The notes below the pieces were generated by a model. That model made no database searches. It was not told the origin of the DNA and saw only the letters and a list, made by a program, of their open reading frames with translations. The translations under genes were made by a program, and so were the position numbers. 64,000 nucleotides of DNA from Blasia pusilla (taxonomy: Eukaryota; Marchantiophyta; Marchantiopsida; Blasiales), in contig CM114275.1 in assembly GCA_050084515.1 (NCBI GenBank), positions 7,068,001-7,132,000 of the forward strand. Reading direction: 5' to 3'. Below are positions 1 to 11,995 of the stretch, piece by piece (position 1 is the stretch's first letter; the number at the start of each line of letters is the position of its first letter).

Positions 1-955
1 GACAATGTATGCAAGTAAATTATCAGAGATTCGTGAACATTCGGATTGATTTCAGGTCTATTTGACAAGCAGGTGAGTTTTTCTCTCAGCAAGTCAGTGT
101 ACAGTGGATCATTCACGAACGTGGAAGAGTTCTGATCATATAAATTGGCCAATATTTGCACTGGGGGATTGTAGTGGAAAGTGGTCACCAGCAGAGGCGT
201 CTCAGTTTCATGTGATTCATGGAGCAGCAAAGAGGACTTGATAGGAATTGACAGGCTTGATACAGGTGAGCAAGTAAATTCTCTTCGTTGTTCCTACTGC
301 TAGAAGTGTAAAAGGTGTTTCTCCTTGCAGAGCCACTCTAGATTCTGAAACTTATGCAGGATCCCTTGCAAAAATTTCTCATGCTGTTCTTGTTTGGTTC
401 CTTCACTTCATTCTGCCACAACCCTGGTGCTTTGTAGACCTTCAATGGCATCCATGTAAGAATGCAAGTGTGTCTTCATGTGGACTGGTGTCATGACTTC
501 CTGACGTCAAACAACTGATTAAACTAATGCGGATACTGTATAATCAGAAATGCTCACATTTTACTGACTGTGTATCATGATCGCTTACCATCATTGTATA
601 TCCACTCTTGCATGCCTTCCTGCTCTGCTGAATAGCCCTGTTACCTGAGACACCTGCCCATTCTGTCTTAGTAAAGGAATCTTGTTGTTTGCACATGGCT
701 CAGGTCTTCGTATAGTAAGTACACAGGGTTTCTTTTGGGTCATGATGGACAAGAAATCATTCCAGTCATTCATTCATCATGGGAAGGTTGGCTAGTGTGG
801 TATGCTAATGGCGCAACAATCTACTGCAGGAGGTGCCGATTGATTGGCTGAGCTGACCAGGTCACACATACCACCTTGAGACAAGTGCATCTTGATGACG
901 AATTTCAATTAATGTGCACATATCCACAAATCTTCCTTTGGGAGACCAAATCCTA
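1..955. other. No gene recognised
   Basis: Mixed-composition DNA with only short open frames that resemble no family I know. It lies before the repeated LINE-like segment and may be more decayed transposon, but I see no domain, repeat end or RNA gene. Confidence 0.4.
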
Positions 956-959
956 GCGT

Positions 960-2065
960 TCACAGCTTGGGGAGCTTTGTTTCACCTCTCTCTAAAGCAT
1001 GATGGAGTTGACAGCCCATTCACAACACCACGAGCAACAGCCTATGCTGATACTGCTAAGCCGGTAACATCATAACTGTTAAAAAATTTGAGAAGCCTAG
1101 ATTCACTGCCCAAAGCCGCTGAATTGGTAAAGGGGATCCCAATCAGGTAAGGTGGATGGCATTATAAAAAGCTTTTGGTTGACGTTTGGAAGTTTTGCAC
1201 CAATACTCTGTATGGTCAGCACGCACACTGTATGAAAGAGTCTCCCTCCTCTCATATGGTACCCTCTTCACTTTTTCCTCTCTCCACCCATCTCTGTTCA
1301 GGGTCAATCCCCTAACCATAAGAAAAGCAGGATGGGAACACAACTAAACTCTTGCGCCTTGTGTGACGATGGGGATGAAACCTCTAGTCATTACTTGGTC
1401 TCCTGTGCAATCTCACAACACACAGAGCAAGAGCATATGCTGATATTGCTAAGCTGGTAACACCAGAATTGTTCAACACATTCAGTAGCCTTGATTCATT
1501 GCCCAAAGCTGCCGCACTGGTAAGTAATGTCTATTGGGGATCCCAATCAGGTAAAGTAGATGGTTTGCTGAAGAGTTTCTTGGTTGACACTTGGAAGCTC
1601 GGCACGAACATCATGTTTGGTCAGCACTCACACTACATGTGAGTGCCTCCTTCCTCTCATATGGTACCTTCTTCACTTGTTCCTCTCTCTACACCCATCC
1701 TGGTCTCAAGCACTGTCCAACCAGGGCGTGGGGTCTATGGTCGCAAGGCTACGACAGGCACTACTTAATGAGTAGAGTCTGGTCATGGTCAACACATTCA
1801 GCAGCCTAGATTCACTGCCCAAAGCTGCTGCACTGGTAATGTGTATTGGGGATCCCAATCAGATTGACATGGAAGCTCTGCATCCAACACTATCGTCAGC
1901 ACCCACACTACATGAAAGTGTCCCTCCTTTCATATGGCAACTTTTTCCTCTCTCGACAATCATCCCAGTCTGGAGGACCGTCCAACCAGGGCGTGGGGCC
2001 AAAGAACCCCACAGCTTCCGCCTTACGACAAGTGGAACAGATAGTTTTGGTCAGTTCTAGACAAG
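960..2065 (+). repeat. Three tandem degenerate copies of a LINE-like 3' fragment
   Basis: A segment of about 300 bp recurs three times in the same orientation, near 1017-1316, 1412-1735 and 1790-2000. Shared landmarks are 'gattcactgcccaaagc', 'ggggatcccaatcag', 'tctcatatggta' and 'ccaaccagggcgtggggtc'. Before copy 2 (about 1350-1415) a frame reads CALCDDGDETSSHYLVSC, a Cys-x2-Cys...His-x4-Cys pattern like the zinc-binding tail after the reverse transcriptase of plant non-LTR elements. Copies 1 and 2 read through to similar peptides in the following region. All copies have stops and frameshifts, so nothing here is expressed as protein. That it comes from a non-LTR element is an inference from the zinc motif; no RT core is present. 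Confidence 0.5.
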
Positions 2066-2104
2066 CGAGGCTTGTAATTTTTTTATAATTCAAAGATGTC
2101 TGAG

Positions 2105-2825
2105 ACGCAAAGCTGTGAAGTTTTCATACTTCCTGATGTGCAAATGTAGACTGCCGCACAGGGTGATTCATTAGAAATCATACAGTACAAGCGGCTGACG
2201 GAATGGCAACCATGGATAGCAATTCCAACCAAGAGAAAGGACCATCAGGGAGGGATTGTTTCAAACCATACAGCCAGCAGGGAGTGTTTTATGTCCGTGG
2301 TATGTTTCTGATCTGATCTGTGAATGTCGTGTGTTTGTGATGGGATGTTCTCACCTTTAAACAGCTGTAACCATTAATGAATTGCCCTGGTAAGTAGTGC
2401 TGACACTGTGCTCTGAAATCCTCAAGCTTTCAGTCTGACTGCAAATCTGACAGTCCGGCAAAGTAAGGGGCTGGGTGCATGCAAGTCAGATATGAACCAC
2501 ATTTCTAGACTAAAACTTCCACTTTCTTCCTCAGGGATGAAATTTAATCTGAACATTGGCTGGTGGGGTTTAGTACCGTTTGCAATCACCAACTACTCCC
2601 ATTGTGGTGTAAAGCAGACAAGTTTTCCAGGACAAGAGAATGTGGCAACATAAAGCTTGAATTGCGGTGCTTTTCACATTCTTCTGCAAGAAGGGTTTGA
2701 ACTTTACAAGTTGTACAATCCTGAGAAAATAAACCCATCAGGTAGAATTTGTAACCGAGCTCACAACTTACCTACACCCTGGCACAATCCTAAAAATCTA
2801 CTTGCTATTTAACATGACTGCAGGT
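2105..2825. other. No gene recognised
   Basis: Stretch between the triplicated repeat and the last recognisable ING exon. Being downstream of that minus-strand gene it may include its former 3' UTR. I see no domain or repeat. Confidence 0.35.
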
Positions 2826-2829
2826 GTTA

Positions 2830-5800
2830 TCATGAAGGAGGGTCCAATAGTCTCCAGTGTTGCGGTACTCGACAATGTGGGCAGTTCCTCTTGCCATTAA
2901 ACCGAGTTTCACTGCACTGCATACACCAAAATAATTGAAGTGAGGTAAAAATAATGTAAGGACTAGTCACATGGCTGCTACATAATCCTCCCACCCAATG
3001 AATTAAACCAGCTTGTCTTCTCTCCAAGTTCTCACAATCACTCCCACTCCAAGATTAATCATAGCTGGTAATGAGTCTTTGGGATCTAAAAGCAAAGCTG
3101 AGAAGAAAAACAGAGGAATCCTTGAGTGCCCACCCTGAGTTTAGAGTCATTGAGCACAGCTGTCGGTCAAGTTCTAAAAGAATACGATTTGTTCGGGTTG
3201 ATCACAAGTTTTCAATTAGGAAATTTCTGCACACCTGTCGAATTTTGTCCATCTGACCATGTGTAGGTGTAGCTCAACTAACACCAACTTCCAGTCTACT
3301 GAGATACCATTGCATGAGCAATGCAGATGACTTAAAAGACTATCATTCGATATCTTCTGCTGAGATAGAAGCGTTACGCACGTAAGCTGAGGGACAAAAT
3401 ATGTCTCCGTCCTCATATGTGCTTCAAATCCTTGTCTAGCTCATGACAAGAAAGTGGTTGGTGGCAACAAGTTAAGAGACTGTACATGCAGAAGAAGATA
3501 AATGTGGCACTTGCTCTACCCCATACCCAGTTCTTCAATGAGACAGCGTTCAAATCTTGGCCGCAACTGCAGTAATTGGGCCCCACTGAGATCAATTGGC
3601 TGATCATCTGCTGGTGGAGGTTGACTTCTTTTTCTTGCGACTGCCTGGAGGAGGCATGAGCTCTCTGTCTCGCTCACGTTTTCTTTGGCGTTCTCTATCC
3701 CGATCACGGTCCGTTTCCTGCTGTCTCTGTCTTTCCGTCCTGAATCTCCTAGCCACAGGACTGATAGGTTGAGTCTTCCTCTTTTTCTCTGGACTTGCTG
3801 TTGGCGGCAGTGTTGCGGGCTCATCTTGTGGAATCTTTCCTTCTGCACGGTCGCAATTTCATTAATACCGTTGCAAATACGAAATGAAACGCTCTTCCAA
3901 ATCACGTCAATTACAAGATGCAAACTGTCGTCTGTGCAGCTTACAGCTAGCCTCCCGACCATACAGGTACAACCCATTCAGTAGATTCTGGCCACCGAAA
4001 CACAGGACTTGAAGTAGGGCGAGGCAGGTGGCCGTCTATACCTCGTCTCAAATTATCTGCAAAAGTGTTCAAGTCCTCATCTAAACGCTTCACATGATGG
4101 TCAACCTGGTCACAGGGCAGCACCGATAAGAGCGTGTGTACACACCAAACAGACGTCCCTTTTCCGCCTCCCAACCGGTAGACATGTGTGCACAAGGGAC
4201 GGGGAAAAGTGGGAGAGTTTTGGAGAAACATACTTAGGAAAAAAGATTCCCAGAGGCAGGCAAACAAAATACGTACACCCAGAATACAACTTCAAAATCC
4301 AGACTGCAGAGCTGACCTGGTGTGAATCTACAGACTTACAAACTCACAGATTGATTACAGTGGCATCTACCCCATTGGAAAGATCGAGTCCACCCACTGT
4401 GCTCCCATCTGACAGTCGTCTCTTCCAAACCCATAAAAGGGAATGTATCAATGACAGGTCCTCCCAGTCAAGTTTGGACAAATGTTGACCAACGAAGTGC
4501 CACTGATTTAGCACACAAGTTTGCCCCTGCTGCATGACGTATTCAGGCAGATTGACATGGAGACGAATACTACCGATCATGGTGAAGCTCAGCGTATCAT
4601 AGAGGAGGGTCACTCCACAATTCTCACTTTGGTAAAGATCAATAGCTCATCTCTACGGAATGCAACATTTTGAGGACGACAAAGGATCACAAGGATTGCC
4701 TTCTCTCCATGAACTGGGTTGTCCTGGAAAGCCATATTCTGATCATATCTTTGACGTTCCAGCAGTAATGACCACAAATATATTCTTTAAAAACAGGAGG
4801 CGACACAGAATCTTCACCAAGTCACAGGCCTGCTGGGCTAGCAGCACCTTCTCTGTGCTGAGACTGACAGAACTTTCTTGACCGGCTTCTATTTCTTTCA
4901 GTAAGTTTTCCACGGTATCCTCATTGTCTGCCGCTGCCTTATTCGAGTGTTGGGAAGGCATATTTAGACAAGCCTTCGTGCTCTCCCTTGTCTGAGTAAC
5001 GATAGCTGCCATACGATTGCTGAGTAAGTGACTTTGTACCATACTCCCGGTTGCACGTCAGAAAGGAACTCGAACAAAGTCTCATGTCTCGTCAGCAGAC
5101 TTATCCTCACTTCTCCAGGAGGACGAATTTCAATCAATCAATCAATCAATCGGTGGGCGAACATCCGATTGATGGACTGAAATTCGCCCACCCATTGATT
5201 CACTCACTCACTCAGTCACTCATTCTCTCAGTCAATCAGTCACTCACTCACTATTGAGAGGTGATGCAAAGACGACATTGCTCGAGAGGCAGTGCACAAA
5301 AGTGCCCCTCAAAGTGGTCTAGCTACTTGAAACATTGTTCACATCGTGAATGATAGAAGAGAGTCAGAGAAAAGCACACTTTGAGAGCGATTATCCAGTT
5401 CCCTCACTGTTGACAAGAGCCGTTGGAGTTCGGCTGGCAACGAGTTCGCATCTGCACAATGCAATTCGACAGATTATGGGTGATGCAAAGTCTTCAGAGA
5501 CAAAACTCCACACTCATCGCCAACAACCTGCACAATTGTGTTAATAACCAGTCACAAATCCCTCTTCATTTTCGGTTCCATGTCATGCCCAAACAGATCA
5601 GACGTCGATCCGAAATCCCCGGGACTCACGAATCTTCGAGCAGATACGGGGACATGAAGTGTTACATTCAGACTCGACTCTGAGAAAACACTTCTAAATG
5701 AATGCGCTTTCACCAAGAAGTAGAATAGCATGTCAACTCATCTCGAAGACGCAGCCTAAACATGCTACAGCAGTAGGACGACGGCCATTTTTGAACTGAT

Positions 5801-5884
5801 GGTGTTACGAAGGTTTAAAGGAAGGCGGCATGTCAGACATTCAAGATAGTCATCCAAGAAAATTCCTGTGCGGGATGTAGACAT
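2830..5884 (-). pseudogene. ING-family (plant ING2-like) PHD protein gene, decayed
   Basis: Plant ING2 proteins join an N-terminal ING dimerisation domain to a C-terminal PHD finger that reads H3K4 methylation within histone acetyltransferase complexes. Minus-strand exons are recognisable in order. Exon 1 starts at 5884 (MSTSRTGIFLDDYLE). Exon 2 (about 5019-4818) reads QTRESTKACL and ends STEKVLLAQQACDL. Exon 3 (4105-4042) encodes VDHHVKRLDEDLNTFADNL. Exon 4 begins at 3842 with EGKIPQDEP, followed by an Arg/Glu-rich stretch and MPPPGSRKKKK. The last exon, near 2921, holds the PHD end ETRFNGKRNCPHCR. Phases agree across exons 2, 3 and 4. Exon 4 then meets an in-frame TGA (3606-3604), and the following DDQPID and PNYCSC segments lie in two other frames. 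The PHD core has lost most metal ligands, and its usual Trp-Tyr before the last Cys pair is Arg-Asn. Exon 1 also goes out of frame after about 19 residues. Introns are kept, so this is a decayed gene rather than a processed copy. The family is fairly sure, loss of function likely. Confidence 0.75.
5132..5256. repeat. CAAT/CACT tetranucleotide tracts flanking an inverted repeat
   Basis: A (CAAT)n run at 5132-5150 is followed by ggtgggcgaa. About 20 bases later comes the reverse complement ttcgcccaccc with attgattcactcactc, so the arms can pair into an imperfect hairpin. A (CACT)n-type run continues to 5252. It lies just upstream of ING exon 2, inside the first intron. Confidence 0.7.
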
Positions 5885-5899
5885 TTTCCGTAAATCCTC

Positions 5900-6555
5900 T
5901 TTCCTCCTGAATGAGAAATGCCAACTCCATTTCAGCTGAGGTTTGATGCCGTCCTCAACAAGCCTGGGCAATTGAGCGCAAAGGCGAAGTCTCTATTGGT
6001 GAGCACAGATGGAAAGTGAAACAGAACATATTACGGGGACAACGATTCATCTACCACCACTCTACCATCGAGAGGAGGAACACAAATTAGCTCCACATAG
6101 TCGGCCATGAGGCCCCTTACTACAACACATTCGCATACTCTCAAAAAACGTGCCTCACCTCTGCAAGAAATTCACTTTGTACCCCAGAGAGAAGTGAGAA
6201 AGGCATATTTGTAGGTCCAACTGAACGCGTCGTATCATCGTGCTCGTTGCGAAACTGAAATTTGAAAAATAGTAAGGATAAAAAAAATTCAGTTTCGAAT
6301 GAAAACGCGATCGGTACTACTAAGGGAGGAATAGTTCTTCGCAGAAGTTTTTTCTTGGGAAAGTTGGAAACCATTTCATGAGAAGAATTCAAACTTTTGA
6401 ATTTTATTGGGCTGGAGTACAGTAGTCAGATGAAACAACGGATTGCAAGAAGTTGTCATACAAACACTAGCATGGTGGGACCGGCCTAGAAGGGGAGATC
6501 GATTCTGCTCAGATGGAGGTAAGCAAAACCGCTCGGAATACTGGCCGCGTTTACG
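5900..6555. other. Upstream flank of the ING pseudogene, no gene seen
   Basis: This 5' flank of the minus-strand ING remnant would have held its promoter. I cannot point to a convincing TATA box or any coding signal. Confidence 0.3.
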
Positions 6556-6559
6556 AGTG

Positions 6560-7050
6560 TCGCGCTCTTTTCCCGTTTGAGATTCGGACGGTGCCGTGAA
6601 AGTTGAAGCCATTGCCGGTAGATGGAGTTGCCGTCGAGGTTTGGTCTGCGGATGTCCGCCGCGCCGTTCCCCGGACAGCTAAACGAGATCCGTCATCTCA
6701 CTCTGCACCGCCACGTGAGGCGCCGTCCATCCGTCGCGCCGCCGTCACGTCCGGGGATCGCGGAGGAGGAGCTTCGCGATTTCATGGCTGCCCGTCCGGG
6801 CAGCGTAGCGGAGCGGCGTGGCGCCGTTTGGGACGCGGAGGTTGGGGTTGGGGCACCATGTGCTCTTGTTGAGGGCCGTGAGTCCCAGCTGGTCGGAGGC
6901 GGCGACGGTGTCCGCGGGGGGGGTGTCTCTTCATCCGTGCGAGTGATTCTGTCGGTTGCGGTGTGTGATTCTGTCGGTTGGTGGTGGTTGAGGGATGGGG
7001 ACGTCTGCGAGCTTCGACTGCAATCTCGGGTTCATCTTCGGGTTAGTTAA
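6560..7050 (+). other. CpG-rich block with open frames, unrecognised
   Basis: GC and CpG content jump sharply here compared with both sides. Two overlapping plus-strand frames are open: 6603-6872 (89 codons, Arg/Ser/Pro-rich) and 6622-7050 (142 codons, becoming Gly/Val low complexity). Neither resembles a known family. It could be a first exon with a promoter whose downstream gene was lost, or the 5' part of a transposon. Low confidence that either frame is translated. Confidence 0.3.
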
Positions 7051-7059
7051 TCCGACGTC

Positions 7060-8360
7060 AAGATCTTCTAATCATGGGTTTTGTTTCAATAAGAGATTGA
7101 CTAATCTATTAATTTTGATCCTTAGGCCGGTCCCCATGGAGCAAGGTTAGAGTCGAAGGGTCCCCAATCTTCGGAATCGACGATTGAGATTTCAGAGACT
7201 AAGAACTGGTCTTTGGTCCGTCCCCGCCGCAAAATTCACGGCGCGGAAACTCCAAGGACGATCCTTGGAGTGCATACGTGCTATAACCGGTTTCAATTTT
7301 TCAGAGAACTGGTTAGGCCCGGTTAATTTTCTGTTCTCTTCGACGGAGGGAACTAGTGGGGCTAGTGGCAGGATAGATTCTTCTTGCAAGGGGAAATTCG
7401 AAGTTGGAAATTGAATCTTCCCATGTTTTCTTGATCATTCCCATGTCAGGTGCGCAAATCCGAAACTCCACATGGAATTCCTTCCTCCAAGATCACATAG
7501 TGCTCCTCCATAAGGGCACTCGCAAGATCACCGAGCTCATCGCGCGCCTCTCCCGCCCCATGATTACATTGCCCCAGTGCCCGATCTACACCTCCCTTAC
7601 ATCCGCAATTCGAGCCGAATCTCCAAGCGTTAAGGAAACATCGCATGATTTCAAACATGGTCAAGGCTGGATTTGTGAACATCTCCCGCTCTTGCATTTC
7701 GTGTTTCCGTTGTGTGTGCACAATTCGTTGTCGTGCCCTTGCAATGTCATGTCCTTGAATCAAATTATGGAGTGGAGAGATCTAGGGAATGGAACCTGCT
7801 AAATCCCAATGCATGAATTCATTCAACCTAATTGGTGACCATTGTAACAACGATCCATGGAGAGAGAGGAGAGAATGCTGAGATTTTTCATGCTAATCGC
7901 AAGCCTATGATCATGGATCATGGACTCCGAGGACGCCTTGCGCAACTCTCTGGTGTAGCTAGCTGTAATGAAACTCGAATGAGCTTCCGCACAATGATTG
8001 AACATGTGATGGTGATGCAGGTGCAGAACCTACAAGTCCTGCTTATTGCTTAGCAGCGGGCACGATTCCGTCCATAAATCTACCCTGGACCATAATATTA
8101 GAGAAGAGTGATGGCCCCAAGTAGTCGGAGGTAGCCAAATCTACTCAAGGATTCTCGAGAGAATTAAATGCAAGACGTATCTGAGCCCATAGTGATTTCA
8201 ACTCGCCGATTCTCATAGATCCTCACAAATTAGTGCACTTGATTGGATTGGATCTCAGATATGGGCTCCTTCCTCCTTTGCATGCAAGGACTGAAGCTTG
8301 AGCCTCTTCCTCTCTATGTTGCGTGCTTCACGAGTAATTCTTCACGACCCTCAACTCTAG
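7060..8360. other. No gene recognised
   Basis: Open frames exist on both strands at 7404-7802 (+) and 7446-7763 (-), but they overlap antisense and match nothing I know. No repeat ends seen. Confidence 0.35.
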
Positions 8361-8368
8361 ACATCAAG

Positions 8369-8876
8369 TAGATTCAATCTCTCTCAACACTATAGCTCTC
8401 AAATGTGTGCACTCTCACATGTCTCTCTCAATGTCAAACCAAACCCACTCTCCTAATGAGAGGCTTGGGTTACAATCACAAGGCAAGGGACCACAGCTCC
8501 GCCGCCTCATGCCAAGAGGTTCAACAAAGAGAGAATGAGCTCTCAAGCTCTCTCTCCTTGAGGTATACCCCCTTCCCTCTTCCAAGCTCTCTCCTCGGTA
8601 ACCTATGCTCGTAGGTCACCTCCTTGGCTCTTGACCTACTGTAGCGGGTCAAGGGCCACTTCCCAAAGTGGCAAGTCAACTCTACCAAACATGGAAACTT
8701 ACCCAAAATAGTAAGTTTCTCTATATGGCTCTAAATGAGCCGAAACGAAGGGGAAACCAGCTCTCTTAGGTTTCCCAGGACCTCAGTAAGTCATCCTCAA
8801 CCTCCTGAGCATGTCCTCCTCTACTCGCAAATGCCCTCTACCAGATCTCTCCGATCTATCCTAAAAAGTTGTGACA
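8369..8876 (-). repeat. LTR-like dispersed repeat, copy 1
   Basis: About 510 bp recurs in the same orientation at 19742-20252. Shared blocks include 'ctctcctaatgagaggcttg', 'catgccaagaggttcaacaa', 'tgagccgaaacgaagggg' and 'gatctatcctaaaa'. On the minus strand each copy starts TGTCAC, a common start of Gypsy LTRs, and minus is also the strand of the Gypsy element between the copies. I therefore read them as probable 3' (here) and 5' LTRs of one old insertion. I could not fix the inner boundary or find a target-site duplication. Confidence 0.5.
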
Positions 8877-8889
8877 TATTTCTTTGTTG

Positions 8890-10640
8890 TATTCTGAGAT
8901 GGTTTGGATGGGCTTGATTTAGGAATTTGTGATTGAGTTATTGTTGATAGTCCGGTCAGACTCATGTAAATGCCTCAATTTTACAATAAGAAAGATGAAA
9001 GGGCGGGAGAGCCCGGAGAGGTCCTAGTAGCATATGTGGTGAAACAGCAAGACGCTGGACTTACTGAGGAAGGCGTGAAAGAGTTTATTACTTACCAGAT
9101 AGTTGTGATTTCTTTTGACGGATATATCTGTTGAAGGACTTGTGAAAGAAATTCATGTTGGTTATACTTTGTCATGTTTCCAAGTAACTATTTTAGAATT
9201 CTTGTCCTCTGTTGAAACCCGAACTTGTCAAGATTCTATGGCTCCAATGCAGAACAAGATTCCACCAGTCGAAATGGGAGTAGAAGTGTTGCTTTGTGAA
9301 ATGTCATAATGTAACTAAATGACATTGATAGAAAATTTTCTACTTTATAATTAGGTGGATAGATACTTAGGTTCATCCAATTATTGATAGCTATGGAATG
9401 GAGCCAACGAAGGATCGATAGAATTTGATCAAGTGCCACATAAGGTAATTGTTTTCTATTTATGTTTGGAATGTAGGACAACGGGGAGAGCACTGTGATC
9501 TCTTAAAGGCTACAACACTTGGTTCACTATCGATTCTATGCTTCCTCTCATCTGGTAGGATGTCAATCAGACATGTGACTTTCATACATGTTCCATCCTT
9601 AAGTCAACAACTACGTGGCTCAAATGACATGGTGACTAAAATAACCATTGAGATTCCCCACAGAATAGGAGTTGAAGTGGAAGCCCTTAGTAATGTGTCA
9701 ATACCTTTTCTTGTAGATGTTTCAGACCATTGTCACTCTATGCTTTGCTTTCAGAGGTTGCTATAGAAGTTCCTCATCCAAAAATATCTTCTTCTATCCT
9801 GAATATCTTGAAACTTCTATCCTGAATGATCGTGTCTCTTCACTTGGGAAGGACCACCATGCTATTCTATAGTCTTTATTCCGGCAAACCCAAAAATTCA
9901 CTATCCACCTGGGGGTATGTATGCCAACAAGTTTAAGCTCTCCCTACACATATACCCCATTGACCTTGAGTGGACAAGGCTAGAAAAAAATACTAGAAGA
10001 GAAATGATTTTTTTGTTCTTGCTTTTGAATATGTTTGTATAATATTGCACTCAGCTCATCACATTTAGAACATTTGGTAGTGAGCTTTTCTAATAATCCT
10101 CTATCTTCAGAGAAAGCGTTTAGCAGTTGGAAAGAGAGACTCAAGGGCATCAAGTGGAGCTCGGAACTCAGCTCAGGTCTGGTATGATTCCTCTATTCTC
10201 TTTTCATAGTATATTTTTTTCCTTTTTGAATCTTATATGATGTTTTGGGTCTGATTTATCCAAACTCATACTCAACGAATACATCTATAATTAAACTCCT
10301 CCTTATTGTTTCTTTATAGACTCCAAACCAAGCTCTATGAACTATAAGATAGAAACCACTCTGTCTGTACAAGATGGGTTGGTTGTCCAACCAAATTGTT
10401 TGAGTGCTGCCCTATTATTGTTGTGGCTACTTTGTTGTTGTGCTTATGCGTGAACTTTTGTGGTGTCAGGAGGAAGAAAAGAGAACATCATAGGCTTCCT
10501 AGCTATGACTATCTCCCATTCCTCTCCTTAAGTTTTCCATTGATTGGCTCAATGAGGAAGAAAAAAGGTTATTTCATGTACTAAAGGACCAATCCAATGG
10601 ATTGATACTACTTACTAGCCCTTCAGGATTTTGAAAATAT
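8890..10640. other. Unassigned AT-rich DNA between LTR-like repeat and helicase relic
   Basis: Short frames such as 9115-9309 and 9449-9766 on the plus strand show no motif I recognise. They could be further decayed parts of the Helitron whose helicase follows. No RNase H or integrase of the neighbouring Gypsy element is visible. Confidence 0.35.
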
Positions 10641-10689
10641 ATTTTCAGTTCAATCATGCATAGATCTTGATGAAGTAATTCTATTACAA

Positions 10690-11995
10690 CATTATTCATG
10701 GAAACTACTGGAATCGTTGCTACATGTCTTTATAATAAAGCCACGCTGTTTATTGAGCATTTTCAATACCTTTTAAAGGGGACTTACCATCCATGAATAT
10801 TGCATCTCGCGAACATTTGCATCTTTCCAATACAAAGGTTGTTGTTATCCATGAGTTTTCTATGGTAACTCCTCGCCTTTTGCACATAATTGCTAGCAGA
10901 TTGAATAAAGTTCTTCTTTCATCTAACCTTAATCCTTTCTCAAATATGCTTGCCACTCTAATAAGTGATCTTTTTCAACTTCCTCCAATTTATCGCCACT
11001 TGCTACATCCATCTACCATCTACGTTACATAATTCTACATGAACGTCAGGAAATATAAACGCGAGTTCAACATGCAAATGATTATAATTTTCTTCACTTT
11101 TTCTCTTCAATTAGATGTAGAATTCCTACTCATGCATATTTACTCGATCTATCCTCAATAATTTCTTCATAAAAGAAGATAGTGTTGTAAATTTTATCAT
11201 AGAAGACGGATAGATAATATGAACCCAAAGGCCTGATGTAGAATTATTGAATATACTTGCCCTTAGAAAATTTTATGGTGAAACATAGATCATGCCTATG
11301 CACGTCTCTATTCATGAAACATGCCACCCTCACATCAACAAATGCTTGTGTGATGACAATTTCCACGAGCTACAATATATTGCTATTGGACGTGAGTTAT
11401 TCTCACCTCCAATATCGATATCAAAAGGCAAGGAGTGAATGACTCTTTGCAACTGTTGAATCTCTTATCTTCAAACATAGTGTGCTTAGCACTATCATTA
11501 TATATACGACATAAGCTCTTGCCGTGTCCAAGACAAATACATGAAATTGCGGTTGTATTTCCACTCTACGGATCTCGGCCACCTTGCTTTGATTTTCATT
11601 AGATCCTTTCTTTCCGGTAGCTTAATTGGGAACAATCGGTAAAAAGTAAATAGATAGCAAACATCGACTCTATGCAAAAAATGGAAAAAAGAATACGGTA
11701 AGATTGCATTCAAATGGCATTCTAATTAAAGTCTCGAGATCCAACTTGGCCCCACTTAGATTGGAAATATGTTAGAAATACACAAAGCACTATTTCTTGC
11801 TTGCTTTGGGTTATGTAACCACATGCCACAAGAGTCAAGATCTTCCAATTTTTGGCTCATGTTTACTTGTTGTCAAGTCAATGTTCACTCTAGAGCTACT
11901 ACACGTCATATTATCAAGAATTATGTGCACATCACAACTCAAGATTCTCAAGGATGTCTCACTTAAGGATTTCCAGGGTTTTGGTCAACCATAAT
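10690..11995 (+). pseudogene. Helitron-type PIF1-like helicase relic
   Basis: Several helicase motifs appear in order but in different frames. METTGIVAT near 10697 resembles the segment after Walker A. VVVIHEFSMVTPRLLHII (about 10837-10890) is a Walker B/DEISM-like motif with Asp replaced by His. DLFQLPPI follows near 10967, matching the GDFxQLPPV block. HATLTSTNACV near 11300 resembles the PIF1 'TNxxVxxxN' segment. LGYVTTCHKSQDLPIFG (about 11800-11850) and a degenerate LSR block (LLHVILSRI, about 11900) match the C-terminal motifs. PIF1-like helicases form the C-terminal half of the Helitron Rep-helicase. No Rep domain or Helitron termini were seen. The relic is AT-rich and heavily mutated, so it is old. 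Confidence 0.7.
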
